Shown here one piece after another: positions 1 to 11,378 of a stretch of DNA of 64,000 bases. The DNA lies in contig CAWFTF010000004.1 of NCBI GenBank assembly GCA_963818645.1, forward strand, positions 62,001 through 126,000, given 5' to 3'. The translations under genes and the position numbers were made by a program. The notes beneath the pieces are model-generated. The model made no database searches. It saw only the letters and a list, made by a program, of their open reading frames with translations, and was not told the origin of the DNA. Positions within the stretch are counted from its first letter, which is position 1. Each line of letters opens with the position of its first letter. This DNA comes from Gp6-AA40 sp963818645 (GTDB lineage Bacteria > Acidobacteriota > Vicinamibacteria > Vicinamibacterales > UBA2999).

Positions 1-1284
<1,284 letters not shown>

Positions 1285-1286
1285 CT

Positions 1287-2882
1287 TCAGCGCCCGTGCT
1301 GCTCGGACCACTTCCGCAGTTGTGCACTTACGACTGCGGCCTCAACTTCAGTCGAGATCCGATCGACCGGCCACGGCAGGCGCCACGTCCAGTTATGGTC
1401 GCCGATAGTGGCGGGTTGATTGATGCGATCGCTCCAGCCGAACGCATCCTGAATCGGCAGGATCAGCAGGTTCGCGCCCGAGGCGAAGAGCGACTCGAGC
1501 AGCGCTGCTCGAACCGTTGACGAGAGTTCCGACGACTCGATCGCCTGCGCTCGCTCTGCCTCGCTCAAACGCTCTCGAATCGACGGTATTTCGAGAACGG
1601 CGCGGCGTTCTTCTCCTGGCGCTTGCGCCCACCAGACGGTCATCGGTTCGGTGTCGTGCGTCCCTGACGTCGCGACGGCAGCACTGGGATACTCGCGAGG
1701 ATCGCGAAACGGTTGACCGGGCGAGTGCCAGTGACGCTCCCATCGAAACACCTTGTAGCCCGGGATGGCAGCACGTGCGAGCGACGCGCGCACGAAGTCC
1801 GGTACGGTGCCGAGATCTTCCGCAACGATCTCAACGCCCGTGGACCTGAACACATTCAGCACACTCTCGCCGAGAGCCAGCTGTGAGGGTTCGTCGGCGG
1901 GTGTAAACACGCCGGGACCGGTACCATTCCCGCGCGGGCGGACATACGTCCGATAGAAGCCCACGACATGATCGACGCGGTATCCGGTAAAAAGCTGCGC
2001 CATCCGCCGGGCGCGCGATCGCAGCCAGTCGAAATCGCGTTCGCGCAGGACGTCCCAGAGATACGGCGGCAAACCCCAATCCTGGCCGATGTCGCTGAAG
2101 GCATCGGGAGGCACGCCCACCGAGCCTGCATCCCCGAACTCGTCCTGGTGCGACCAGACATCGGCGCTATCGCCGTTGACCATGAACGGCAGGTCGCCGA
2201 AGAGCGACACGCTATTCATCTGCTTACGCGCGGCCTGCCACTGTTCGCCGGCGATCCACTGGAGATAGGTGCGAAACAGGATTTCATTGCGCAGTGCCAG
2301 CCGCTCGGCTTCAAGCGCCCGCGGTTGACGAGTGCGCACCGGCTTGGGCCATTCCGTCCACGGACGCTCTTCATGCCGCGCGTGCAACGCGCGAAACAGC
2401 GCGTAGTCGTCAAGCCACCAGGCGTGCTCGGTCGCGAACCCTTTCAGTGATGCGGCACGCTTGGAGTCTGTCGCCCACTCCGTCGTCACGAAGTGCTCGA
2501 AGGACCGACGGAGCGAAATCTGTTTCAGCTCGCGAACGGCGCGATAGTCGATGGCCGGAAGCGATCGCACGCGATCGAGCGCGGCACGAAGATGCGGCTC
2601 GAGCCGCTGCTCTCCTCCGATGGCCGCAAAGTCCTCGACACGCTCGAGCGAGATGTACTGAGGATCGATTGCCATCCCACTCAGCGCGCCGTACGGCGAA
2701 GGGTCGTGAGGCAGCGTCTCTGTGATTGGCAACAACTGGAGCAGACACTGCCCGGAGTCTGCGAGCCATGCCGTCATGCGCTCGAGATCGCCGATCTCTC
2801 CGATCCCCCAGCTCCGAGCGGATGGCATCGAGAAGAGGGGTACCAAGATCCCGGCGCGGCGGTTGTTCGACCCTGACGTCAT
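1287..2882 (-). CDS. malQ: 4-alpha-glucanotransferase (amylomaltase, GH77)
   Basis: This cytoplasmic enzyme transfers alpha-1,4-glucan segments between maltodextrins or glycogen-derived oligosaccharides. At 531 residues it matches the compact bacterial amylomaltase form, without the N-terminal extension of E. coli MalQ. The opening GILVPLFSMPSARSWGIGEI is the typical GH77 start. The catalytic nucleophile is Asp304 in YRVDHVVGF, the acid/base is Glu355 in AEDLG, and the third carboxylate is Asp410 in GTHDTEPM. It is the last gene of a minus-strand run (RNase, M49 peptidase, aminotransferase, malQ), 56 bases after the aminotransferase. No maltose regulator or transporter is adjacent, so a role in glycogen turnover is as likely as maltose use (inference). 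Confidence 0.95.
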   Translation of the reverse strand: MTSGSNNRRAGILVPLFSMPSARSWGIGEIGDLERMTAWLADSGQCLLQLLPITETLPHDPSPYGALSGMAIDPQYISLERVEDFAAIGGEQRLEPHLRAALDRVRSLPAIDYRAVRELKQISLRRSFEHFVTTEWATDSKRAASLKGFATEHAWWLDDYALFRALHARHEERPWTEWPKPVRTRQPRALEAERLALRNEILFRTYLQWIAGEQWQAARKQMNSVSLFGDLPFMVNGDSADVWSHQDEFGDAGSVGVPPDAFSDIGQDWGLPPYLWDVLRERDFDWLRSRARRMAQLFTGYRVDHVVGFYRTYVRPRGNGTGPGVFTPADEPSQLALGESVLNVFRSTGVEIVAEDLGTVPDFVRASLARAAIPGYKVFRWERHWHSPGQPFRDPREYPSAAVATSGTHDTEPMTVWWAQAPGEERRAVLEIPSIRERLSEAERAQAIESSELSSTVRAALLESLFASGANLLILPIQDAFGWSDRINQPATIGDHNWTWRLPWPVDRISTEVEAAVVSAQLRKWSEQHGR

Positions 2883-2938
2883 TGAAGGGGGAGTGGGGAA
2901 TCGAGACGACGATCTGATTATGACGCGTGCCCGGCTGA

Positions 2939-4108
2939 CTACGAATTTGTCGCGGCAAATGTCAGGGCACGGGCAAACCCATCGGCAAACTGATCAGGCG
3001 GCACGATCAGGCTCACGACGATGAACGCCTCGTGAGCAAAATCGAAGAAGTAGCCGGGATGCACAAGGACCCGCTCACGCTCGAGCAGCTCGAGGGTCAG
3101 GGCCTCTTCGGTGCGGTAAGCGGGGACTCGCGCGACGAGAGACCACCCGCCCTCGACCGGCAACAGCGAGCACGATGGATGCCCGCGCACGAGCGCCCGC
3201 GCTTGCCCCAGGTTCTCCGCGATTCGACGACGGATCTGGTCCCTGACAACGGCGCCCGTGGATAGAAGCGATGGCGCCGCGCCTTGAACCGAGGTCCCGA
3301 CGGACAGAAAGGCGTCAGCGATGATCTCGAGCGCTGAGAGGGCCCTCGCGCGTTCGCTCGCTGGCCCTCCAACGATGGTCCATCCCAGCTTGATCTGCGG
3401 CAGCCCGAGCGACTTCGACGCGCCGCCGAGTGTGAACGAGAGGACGTCGAGATTCATGACGCTCTCGGTCGGAGCCTCGGTGACGTCGAGCGGATAGTCG
3501 GCAAACACTTCGTCGGCCACGATTGCCCAGCCGCGCGAACGGCACGTCTCCGTGAGCCAGCGCGCCTCGTCTCTCGAGACAAACGATCCAGTCGGGTTGT
3601 TCGGTGACACGAGCAGAAGCGCTCGCACGTGTGACGGGGCGGCGCTCACGGAGTCGAAGTCGATCTCCCATCTTCCGTGGTAGCGCAGGTGATACGGAAT
3701 CGCCTGCACCGCCTCGAGACGCGTCAGGTGCTCGAAGAGTGGATAGCTTGGCTGCGGGACGAGCACCGCCTCACCCGGGTTGCAGAGCAGTTTGAACAGC
3801 CAGCTGTACGCCTCGCTCGAGCTCGCTGACAGAACGACCTGTGCAGGATCGACTCGCGCGCCGCGCCTGGCGTAATCCCCAGCGACTGCCTCTCGCGCAA
3901 GGGCAAGACCAAGCGACTCCGGTGCGTACCGGAGGACGTGCTCTGCACCGAGCACGTCGAGCCAACCGGCTGGATAGTCCAGTCCAACGGTTGTCGGATT
4001 GGACTCTGTCAGATCGATGATCCGAGCGCCGGCCGCGTGCAGCGACGCGATCGCGCGACTGAGCGGATTGATCTCAGCGTGCGGCGGAACGCGGTTCGAG
4101 AACGTCAT
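2939..4108 (-). CDS. PLP-dependent aminotransferase, class I/II
   Basis: A fold-type I pyridoxal-phosphate aminotransferase of 389 residues. The PLP lysine is Lys232 in GGASKSLGLPQIKLGW. The cofactor-binding SPNNPTG and ADEVFADY motifs and the substrate-binding ESNPTT near residue 35 are present. The ATG at 4108 was chosen because the family alignment begins there (MTFSNRVPPHAEINPLS). The open frame continues upstream, but that part is antisense-like sequence inside the preceding peptidase gene. The start lies within the last 35 bases of the M49 gene, which suggests translational coupling. Substrate cannot be told from sequence: this group includes aspartate, alanine and aromatic aminotransferases. 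Confidence 0.88.
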   Translation of the reverse strand: MTFSNRVPPHAEINPLSRAIASLHAAGARIIDLTESNPTTVGLDYPAGWLDVLGAEHVLRYAPESLGLALAREAVAGDYARRGARVDPAQVVLSASSSEAYSWLFKLLCNPGEAVLVPQPSYPLFEHLTRLEAVQAIPYHLRYHGRWEIDFDSVSAAPSHVRALLLVSPNNPTGSFVSRDEARWLTETCRSRGWAIVADEVFADYPLDVTEAPTESVMNLDVLSFTLGGASKSLGLPQIKLGWTIVGGPASERARALSALEIIADAFLSVGTSVQGAAPSLLSTGAVVRDQIRRRIAENLGQARALVRGHPSCSLLPVEGGWSLVARVPAYRTEEALTLELLERERVLVHPGYFFDFAHEAFIVVSLIVPPDQFADGFARALTFAATNS

Positions 4109-6037
4109 CGCGGCGCGCGAAGGCAGAGTACTCGAGCATCTGGGTTTCGAGATCGCAGGGATAGGAAATCTCGACGTCGACGATGGCTCCCGCGTCATCC
4201 CGGCGGGTTTCGAGCCTCGGCATGACGAAGCCGGTGTAGGACGGCAACTGCAGCCGATCGACGCGCACCACGATCTCATCGCGGAGCGCCGGATCGAAGT
4301 GCACGCCGTAGGTCTCGAAGAGATCGCGCGCTGCGGCGGCGTCGCCCTCGCCCTTGATTCGCTGCACCTCGGCGAGCAGACGCCCGACACCCTCGCGAAA
4401 CGCAGTCGCGTTGACCATCACGTAGTAGGTATTGCCATCCCGGCGTCGGACTTCGACCGCCGACGTGTGCGCGAGCAACCAGTTGACGATCATCTGGCGG
4501 TTGCGCATGTGGTCCTCTTCGATTTGCGTGCCTTCGCGCACTCGCCGCAACTGAACCAACGCATTGCGCACGTAGTACTCGGTACTCCGTCGCCACGATT
4601 TCGATGGTGATGGTCGCCGGGAACGATGCCCAGTTCCACGAGCTTGGCGTCCGGCAGAAAGTAGAGCGCCACGAGATCGGCACGGGCTTCTTCGACGGAC
4701 GAGTACTGCTCGCCGAGGAGTCGATGCGGTGGCTCCGTCACTCCCGGCGCCATCCGGCCCGAGCCATGGCCGATGACTTCGTGCATGGCCGTCGTGAGCT
4801 CCTGCGCGAAGCCTCCCCATTTCTTGGCACGGTCGGCCTCTTCCCCGCTCCACGAGAATTCGACCCTCATCGCCTCTGGCGTCGAGCGCTCGTACGCATC
4901 GCTCACGTTGGCCAGCGAGACGGACTTGCTGCCGTACTTTTCGCGGATGGCCTGATCGTTGGGCAGATTGATACCAACCGCGGTCAACGGCCCTGAGTCG
5001 CCCGTTTCGACGATGACCTCGATTGCGCGTGCCGTGACGCCGGCCACGTCCGGCTTGCGGAAACGCGGATCCCATGGCATGCGATCCTCGAACCACTGCG
5101 CGTTGGCGGCGAGCGCCTGGATGTCGCGCGTCTTCGTCTCGTTGACGTAACTGACAATGCCTTCCCACGCGCCCTTGACACCGCGGGGATCCATGTAGAC
5201 CTCGACGAAGCCGTTGATGGTGTCTACAGGCGACTCCTGATCGCGCACCCAGGCGATGTCGTAGGCAATTCGATCGGCGTCCTCGCCCGTTTCGTAGAAC
5301 TGGATCAGCGCGCGGAGCGCTTCGCTCATCGACGGCGTCGCAAACGGCATCGCGTCGCGCAGATGACCGATAATCCGCCGGATCTCCCGGTCGTAACGGC
5401 CGCCAATCCGGTAGACCTCCTCGACCAGCCGGCCGTTATCCGCCGTCAGGCGCGAGTTCAGGCCGTACCGTTCGGTGAAGGTCTCGAGCTGTGTCGCGGT
5501 CACACCGGAATACAGGTTGTTCGAACTCGCCGTCAGGATGTCGCGGCCCAGGCCCGGCGTCTTGCTCGTCACCGTCGGGTCAACGGATGCATCAAGGAAC
5601 ATCGGCGCCAATCGATCGATCAGCCGCTCGACAGACTCGCTCGGTCTGCGACAGAGCGTCGCTCCGTTTCTGGCGGCGGCCTGTGCCGCATCGAACAACT
5701 CTTGCCGTGTCAGGCGAAGAACGAACTTTCGTGCGGTGATGTTGTTGTAAGGACCGCTGTTGATCCAGAACAGCTTCGTGTAGCGCCGGACTTCGTGAAG
5801 GACCTTCGGATCGACCCCGTTCGGATGCGTCACGATGGCCTCGAGCACGGCGCGCATGTCCAGACCGAGGGCGTGACGCTGGTCGTAGTAGATGTCGCGG
5901 CCGGCCAGCGCGGCGAGGTACAGATGCCACGCAAGAGTCTTTTCGCGAAGCGACAGACTGGCGAATCCGTCCGCGTACAGCTGTACCACCGCGACATCGT
6001 CTACGCGCTCGAGGAGATAGCGGCGCTCAGAGCTCAA
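4074..6037 (-). CDS. Dipeptidyl-peptidase III family metallopeptidase (M49), frame broken near 4580-4605
   Basis: M49 peptidases remove dipeptides from peptide N-termini using zinc. The family zinc site is intact: HEVIGH, followed about 50 residues later by EEARADLVALYF, which carries the third ligand and partner acid. The first about 480 residues read in one frame from the ATG at 6037. From about 4575 to 4074 a second frame carries the rest of the family, including ALVQLRRVREGTQIEEDHM and LPSYTGFVMPRLE. Between them, 4582-4602 in the third frame encodes EIVATEY, the expected linking segment, so two one-base shifts are needed. The reconstructed protein is about 650 residues with no signal peptide, so probably cytoplasmic. 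It overlaps the upstream RNase gene by 11 bases. Confidence 0.85.
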
Positions 6038-7403
6038 TCGTCTCTCCGTGCGCGGGCGTGTAGGGATTCCACGACAGGCGCTCCTGTATCAACCCTTTGA
6101 GTGCATCCATCGGTGCCGGCTCGCCGTGCACGAGGCACACGCGACGAGGGGCTGAACCGAGTGTGCCGAGCCACCTCAGGATCTCATTCCGATCGGCGTG
6201 CGCCGACATCGAATCGATCTTTGCGACACCCGCGTTCACGGCGACGCTGTGTCCGTGGATCCTCACGTCCCTGGCACCATCGACGAGTTGCCTCCCGCGC
6301 GTACCTTCGGCCTGGTAGCCGACGAAGAGCACCGTGTTGCGCGGATCCGGCAGTGCAGCAGCCAGGTGATGCAGCACGCGGCCGCCCGTGGCCATTCCGC
6401 TCGATGAGATCACGATCGCCGGGCGGCGGCTCGCCGTGAGCTCCTTCGACTGTTGAGGCGATGAGACCGTCTGGAAACGCGTCGTGGCGAACGCATATAC
6501 CTGCCCCGAGGTTGGCCGCAGTTCAGGATCCAGTTCCGCCACGCGCGCAGAGTAGTACTTCAGGGCCTCCGTCGCCATTGGACTATCGACGTATACCGGG
6601 AGCACCGGGATGCGGTGCTCGGCTTCCAACCGTCGCACCCAATACAGCAGCTCCTCGACTCGTCCGATCGCGAATGCAGGGATCACCAGCTTACCGTGTT
6701 GCCCTGCTGTCTTCTTGATGACCTCAGCGAGTTGCGCACCTGAATCGTCTGGCTGGTGATCTCGATCGCCATAGGTCGATTCGACCAGCACGACGTCAGC
6801 TGCAATCGCACCAGATGGATCGGGAAGGATCGGCCGGTTGTAGCGTCCGAGATCGCCACCGAACAGGATGCTCGGGCCACCCGTGAGTCGCACGATGATG
6901 AATGCCGAACCAAGCAGGTGTCCCGCCGGATGAAATTCGATCGAGACGCCTGGCACCACTTCGATTGGCCGCTCGTAGCCAAGCGGTTGCAGTTGGGTGA
7001 GCGCCCGTAGCGCGTCGCTCTCGGTAAACAGCGGCAGCGCCGGATCGTGCTTCGAGTAGCCGTGCTTGTTCGCCTGCCGCGCGTCCTCTTCCTGAATGCG
7101 ACCGGCATCAGGCAGGACGACTTGAGAAAGATCCTTCGTGCCTGGCGTGCAGAAGACTCTGCCTCTGTATCCCTGCGCCACGAGACGTGGAAGGTATCCC
7201 ACGTGGTCCAGGTGGGCGTGGGTGAGTACGACCGCGTTCAGGCTCGCCGGTGGGACGGGAAACTCATCCCAGTTTCTGAGACGCAGATCCTTGAGTCCTT
7301 GAAACAAGCCGCAGTCGAACAAAACCTTCTGGCCGTTGTGTTCGAGGAGGTACTTGGACCCTGTGACGGTGCGCGCGGCACCAAGAAATGTGAGTTTCGC
7401 CAC
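6027..7403 (-). CDS. Metallo-beta-lactamase fold RNase with beta-CASP domain (RNA specificity type)
   Basis: A 458-residue metal-dependent nuclease related to archaeal and bacterial CPSF/Ysh1-like RNases and TTHA0252. Domain order: an N-terminal MBL fold with LTHAHLDHVGYLP (the HxHxDH metal site, near residues 60-65) and the later metal ligands in HPAGHLLGSA and GGDLGRY; the beta-CASP insert from about 200 to 370; then the KH-like end with SMSAHADRNEILRWL and LVHGEPAPMDALKGLI. It probably processes or degrades RNA in the cytoplasm. It heads the minus-strand operon towards malQ and is divergent from the S9B peptidase, with 64 bases between them that should hold both promoters. Confidence 0.93.
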   Translation of the reverse strand: MAKLTFLGAARTVTGSKYLLEHNGQKVLFDCGLFQGLKDLRLRNWDEFPVPPASLNAVVLTHAHLDHVGYLPRLVAQGYRGRVFCTPGTKDLSQVVLPDAGRIQEEDARQANKHGYSKHDPALPLFTESDALRALTQLQPLGYERPIEVVPGVSIEFHPAGHLLGSAFIIVRLTGGPSILFGGDLGRYNRPILPDPSGAIAADVVLVESTYGDRDHQPDDSGAQLAEVIKKTAGQHGKLVIPAFAIGRVEELLYWVRRLEAEHRIPVLPVYVDSPMATEALKYYSARVAELDPELRPTSGQVYAFATTRFQTVSSPQQSKELTASRRPAIVISSSGMATGGRVLHHLAAALPDPRNTVLFVGYQAEGTRGRQLVDGARDVRIHGHSVAVNAGVAKIDSMSAHADRNEILRWLGTLGSAPRRVCLVHGEPAPMDALKGLIQERLSWNPYTPAHGETIEL

Positions 7404-7467
7404 GTGACGAATGACGACGATATCAGGCTTTTGAGCTGCCGCCCATCCAGGATGCTACTCTTCCAAC

Positions 7468-9711
7468 ATGGGCAAGGGAACTCTCGCCGCTGCCTTTTCT
7501 CTCAGTATCGTCGCGACGCTTGTCACAGTCGACGCGCAGGTCGGATCTCGTCGTCTTACCGTCGACGACATCTACAGCCCGAGCCGTCGCGTCAACTTCA
7601 GTGGCGCAGTCGACACCGGCATCACGTGGCTCGATGCATCCACGTATCTGACTCGACGAAGGACGGCTAACGGAGTCGAATGGATGAAGGTCGATGCGGC
7701 GTCAGGTGGCACCTCGCCGTTGTTCGATGCCGGCCCAATGGAGGCCGCGCTCGCGTCGCTTCCAGGTGTGACGCGAGACGAAGCATCGGAAATCGCGCGC
7801 TCGAGCGACCTCACGTTCAACCCTGCACGCACCGGAGCGCTGGTCACGATCGCCGATGATCTCTACTTCTACTCGTTCTCATCGGCGAAGGCCGAGAGGC
7901 TGACGAACGAAGCAGGCGAGGAGGAGGTCCCGAGCTTCAGTCCGGATGGGCGACTGGTGGCGTTCGTGCGAGGCAACAACCTGCACGTCGTCGACATCGC
8001 GTCGCAGCGTGAGCAGGCGCTCACGACGGATGGAACCCGCGAACTGTTGAACGGAAAACTCGACTGGCTCTACCAGGAAGAGATTTACGGGCGCGGACAG
8101 TTCAAGGGTTACTGGTGGAGTCCCGACTCGAGTCGACTCGCGTTCCTCCAACTCGACGAGAAGCCGGTCCCTGAGTACACGGTCGTCGATCACATTCCGT
8201 ATCGCCCGGCACTCGAAGTGACCGACTATCCGAAAGCCGGGGATCCCAATCCGACCGTGAAGCTCGGGGTCGCACCCGTCGCGGGCGGCGGCCCGTCGTG
8301 GGTCGATCTCGGCCCGTACTCGGCCAGCGAGTTCCTGATTGTCAACGTCGGTTGGACTCCCGATTCAACGCAGGTCGTTCATCAGGTCCAGGATCGCGAG
8401 CAGACATGGCTCGACCTCAATCTGGCCGACGTGTCGAATGGTCGCGCGCGACGCGTTCTGCGAGAGACGACGTCCGCGTGGGTCAATGAGAACGGCAATC
8501 CGGTCTGGTTGAAGGACGGCTCATTCCTCTGGTTCAGCGAGCGCAGCGGCTTCAAGCATCTGTACCGCTACAGCGCTGCGGGCGACATGCTGAAACAGAT
8601 CACGACCGGACGTTGGGAGGTCCGCAGCTTCTTCGGTGTGGACGAGGCGAACAACGTCGCCTACTTCTCTTCGGCCGAGCGGAATCCTGTCGCCACGGAC
8701 ATCTACCGCATTCGGCTCGATGGCACCGGAATGACACGGCTCTCGCAAGGCGGCGGCACCAACCGCGCGATCTTCAATCCCGACTTCTCACAGTACGTGG
8801 GCGTTTGGAGCAACGTCACGACTCCGACGCAGGTGCGGCTGCATCGATCGGATGGCTCCGAGGTCCGCGTGATCGACGGCAACGCGGTTCCCGTTCTCGC
8901 CGAATTCAAGCTGACGACGCCCGAGTTCGTGCAGGTGAAAACGCGCGACGGATTCGTGATGGACGGAATGCTGATCAAGCCGCCGGATTTCAATCCGTCA
9001 CGTCGCTATCCCGTCTACGAATTCACTTACGCCGGTCCCGGCGCGGCGCAGGTCCGCGATTCATGGGGCGGTCCCGACTACATGTTCCTGCAGATGCTCG
9101 CCCAGCACGGGGTCGTCTGCTGGGTTCTCGACAACAGGAGCGCGAGCGGCAAGGGCGCAGAGTCGCAGTGGCCGGTGTACGGCCGGCTCGGTGAGTTGGA
9201 GTTGCAGGACCTCGAAGACGGTGTCACCTGGTTGAAGCAGCAGTCGTGGGTGGACCCATCCCGTCTCGTGCTCAGCGGATGGAGCTACGGTGGCTTCATG
9301 ACCGCCTATGCGCTGACACACAGCACGAGCTGGTCGGCGGGGATCGTCGGCGCACCCGTGACGGACTGGCGGGACTACGACTCGATCTACACCGAGCGGC
9401 TGATGAAGCTGCCGAAAAACAATGAGGACGGCTATCGGCGCACCGCACCGCGCTTCGCAGCAGATCGGTTGAACGCGCGAATGCTGCTCATTCACGGGAC
9501 CATGGACGACAACGTCCACATGCAGAACTCGGTGCAGTTTGCCTACGAGCTGCAGAAGGCTGGCAAGCCGTTCGAGATGATGGTTTACGCGAAGCAGCGA
9601 CACGGCTTCAGCGATCCTCGCTTGATTACGCATCTCCATCAGACGATGTTCGACTTCGTCATGCGCGTGACGGAGCCGGCCACTCCGGCGGCACGGTCGT
9701 CGCGCGAGTGA
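7468..9711 (+). CDS. Dipeptidyl peptidase IV family serine peptidase (S9B), secreted
   Basis: A 747-residue prolyl dipeptidyl peptidase. A signal peptide spans about residues 1-23 (MGKGTLAAAFSLSIVATLVTVDA), so export to the periplasm is expected. The N-terminal eight-bladed propeller (about 40-490) carries the double-Glu substrate anchor region (LDWLYQEEIYGRGQ). The alpha/beta-hydrolase domain holds the catalytic Ser606 in SGWSYGGFM, Asp680 or Asp681 in HGTMDDNVHMQ, and His712 in KQRHGFSDP. It cleaves Xaa-Pro or Xaa-Ala dipeptides from peptides. With the M49 and M1 enzymes in this window it points to a peptide-feeding lifestyle (inference). Its stop overlaps the start of the MetF-like gene. 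Confidence 0.94.
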   Translation: MGKGTLAAAFSLSIVATLVTVDAQVGSRRLTVDDIYSPSRRVNFSGAVDTGITWLDASTYLTRRRTANGVEWMKVDAASGGTSPLFDAGPMEAALASLPGVTRDEASEIARSSDLTFNPARTGALVTIADDLYFYSFSSAKAERLTNEAGEEEVPSFSPDGRLVAFVRGNNLHVVDIASQREQALTTDGTRELLNGKLDWLYQEEIYGRGQFKGYWWSPDSSRLAFLQLDEKPVPEYTVVDHIPYRPALEVTDYPKAGDPNPTVKLGVAPVAGGGPSWVDLGPYSASEFLIVNVGWTPDSTQVVHQVQDREQTWLDLNLADVSNGRARRVLRETTSAWVNENGNPVWLKDGSFLWFSERSGFKHLYRYSAAGDMLKQITTGRWEVRSFFGVDEANNVAYFSSAERNPVATDIYRIRLDGTGMTRLSQGGGTNRAIFNPDFSQYVGVWSNVTTPTQVRLHRSDGSEVRVIDGNAVPVLAEFKLTTPEFVQVKTRDGFVMDGMLIKPPDFNPSRRYPVYEFTYAGPGAAQVRDSWGGPDYMFLQMLAQHGVVCWVLDNRSASGKGAESQWPVYGRLGELELQDLEDGVTWLKQQSWVDPSRLVLSGWSYGGFMTAYALTHSTSWSAGIVGAPVTDWRDYDSIYTERLMKLPKNNEDGYRRTAPRFAADRLNARMLLIHGTMDDNVHMQNSVQFAYELQKAGKPFEMMVYAKQRHGFSDPRLITHLHQTMFDFVMRVTEPATPAARSSRE

Positions 9712-10553
9712 TGCTGCAGAACGCGCTTGGCGGCGAGGACGCCGTCGTTGCCGTGGAGCTTCGCCCTCCGAGAGCCGAGCTCGGATCGGTGGAGGGCATG
9801 GATGCGTGGATCGACAGCTACCACGAGATCCGTCGTCTGGGCAGGCATCGCATTCCGGCGTTTCTCACGGACAGCGCCGTCGGCACACCTGAAGAACACA
9901 ACCTCCGGCACCTGAGCGCCAACCTTGGCCGCGAGTTGCCTCGCGACCTGGTGACGCCGTTCCTCACCAGTAAGCACTCGCTCGATTTTTGTCTCTCGTA
10001 CGCCGAGCAGGCGTGGCAGCAGGGTTTCACGTCGCTCGTCGTTCTCGGCGGTGACACGTCCGTCGGCCATCCGCGATGCGTGGAGCACGCGTGGGATCTG
10101 CGGCGTCTGATTCGTGAGCGCGAACCCCGTCTTTCGCTCGGAGGATGGGCCAACCCGCATGCCTCAGCGAGCAAGCAAGTCGATTTCCTGCTCGACTCGC
10201 GCTTCTGTGCCGAGTTCTATCTCACGCAGGTTGTCAGCCATCTCAATCTCGAGCCGGTGAAGCGCTTCCTCGACGAGGTCGAGCGCAGACACGTGCCTCT
10301 GCCTGGGATGTTCAGCGTCTTTTACTATCGCAGCGCGAGCCCGAAGACGCTGGCGACGCTGAACCGCTTCATGCCCGTTCCAATCGACGGTCTTGTCGAG
10401 GAATTCGGTTCCAGGCTGAGCGCGGTTGACGTCTGCGCGCGCACGCTGAAAGCCGTGCGCGCGCTCGGCGTGAGGCATTTCTGTATCTGCAATCTGCCGA
10501 TGCAGGATTCCTGGAGCACGCTTTCGGCGATTCTCGAGAAAGCAGACTCCTAG
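9711..10553 (+). CDS. Methylenetetrahydrofolate reductase-like protein (MetF superfamily)
   Basis: A TIM-barrel protein of 280 residues with the length and layout of bacterial MetF. It has an N-terminal acidic strand (AVVAVELRPPRAEL), a mid-barrel LVVLGGDTSVGHPR resembling the conserved RGD region, and FCAEFYLTQVVSHLN with a long C-terminal half. The usual catalytic-site segment is divergent: FLTSKHSLD stands where MetF has an HLTC-like run, so the substrate may not be methylene-THF. The ATG at 9711 overlaps the S9B stop (TGATG), implying coupled translation; a GTG three bases upstream is also possible. It sits next to a pteridine-reductase-like SDR, which would suit folate or pterin chemistry (inference). 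Confidence 0.7.
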   Translation: MLQNALGGEDAVVAVELRPPRAELGSVEGMDAWIDSYHEIRRLGRHRIPAFLTDSAVGTPEEHNLRHLSANLGRELPRDLVTPFLTSKHSLDFCLSYAEQAWQQGFTSLVVLGGDTSVGHPRCVEHAWDLRRLIREREPRLSLGGWANPHASASKQVDFLLDSRFCAEFYLTQVVSHLNLEPVKRFLDEVERRHVPLPGMFSVFYYRSASPKTLATLNRFMPVPIDGLVEEFGSRLSAVDVCARTLKAVRALGVRHFCICNLPMQDSWSTLSAILEKADS

Positions 10554-10590
10554 CAACAGAAACGTAGAGAGTTGGATTGGGAGTTGGACG

Positions 10591-11331
10591 TTACTTGAGG
10601 TGCCGACCGCCATCGACGCGAATCGTCTCGCCTGTCACGAAGTCGCTGTCGACCAGGGCGAGAACCATCTTGGCGATTTCGATCTCCCCGCCCCACCGCC
10701 CGAGCGGAGTCGCCCGCTCCACCGCTGCGAACGTTTCATTCGAGGTGTCTTCGGGTGCGACGATCGGTCCGGGCGCGATCGCGTTCACAAGGATCTGATC
10801 GTTCGCCAGTTCGAGAGCCATCGCTTCGGTCAGCGCCGCGACTCCGGCCTTCGCCACGTAGTACGTCAGATAGCCGCCGTACCGTGGTCGGCCACTCCGC
10901 GCCAGCCAGTCACCGATGTTGATCACGCGTCCGCCGCGCAAGCGCCGCATGTGCGGCACGGCCGCGCGTGTGCATAGCCAAGCCGCTCGAAGATCGACCT
11001 CGAGTTGCGCGTCCCACATCTCCACCGTCAGCTCGTCGAACGGCACCGCGCGATAGAGCGACGCCATGTTGACGAGAACGTCGAGCCGACCGAGGCCATC
11101 GACGGTGGCATCGACGACGCGCTGACAGGCATCCGGGTCACGCAGGTTCGCCTGAATGACAGTCGCGCGTTGCCCGGCAGCGCCAACGGCCCGCGCAGTT
11201 TCCTCGGCCTCCGCCTTCGAGTGGTTGTAGACCAGCGCGACGTCTGCCCCGGCTCGCGCCAGCTCCGTGGCGACGACGGCGCCGATGCGCTTCCCGCCGG
11301 TAATCAGTGCCACTCGCCCGTCGACGTTCAT
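10591..11331 (-). CDS. Short-chain dehydrogenase/reductase, pteridine-reductase/FolM-like
   Basis: A 246-residue classical SDR using NAD(P)H. The Rossmann glycine motif is TGGKRIG at residues 11-17; this form, rather than TGxxxGIG, is typical of pteridine reductases and FolM. The NNAG motif is replaced by NMAS. The catalytic Tyr and Lys are in TYYVAKAG, and the C-terminal VTGETIRVDGG is standard. It converges with the MetF-like gene and is divergent from the secreted hypothetical protein (47 bases between starts). A role in reducing dihydrofolate or dihydrobiopterin is inferred from motif form and neighbour; a generic 3-oxoacyl reductase is the alternative. Confidence 0.82.
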   Translation of the reverse strand: MNVDGRVALITGGKRIGAVVATELARAGADVALVYNHSKAEAEETARAVGAAGQRATVIQANLRDPDACQRVVDATVDGLGRLDVLVNMASLYRAVPFDELTVEMWDAQLEVDLRAAWLCTRAAVPHMRRLRGGRVINIGDWLARSGRPRYGGYLTYYVAKAGVAALTEAMALELANDQILVNAIAPGPIVAPEDTSNETFAAVERATPLGRWGGEIEIAKMVLALVDSDFVTGETIRVDGGRHLK

Positions 11332-11378
11332 GGCCCCAATACTAACGAGCCTGCGGCCCCTCTGCTACGATTCGCCAC

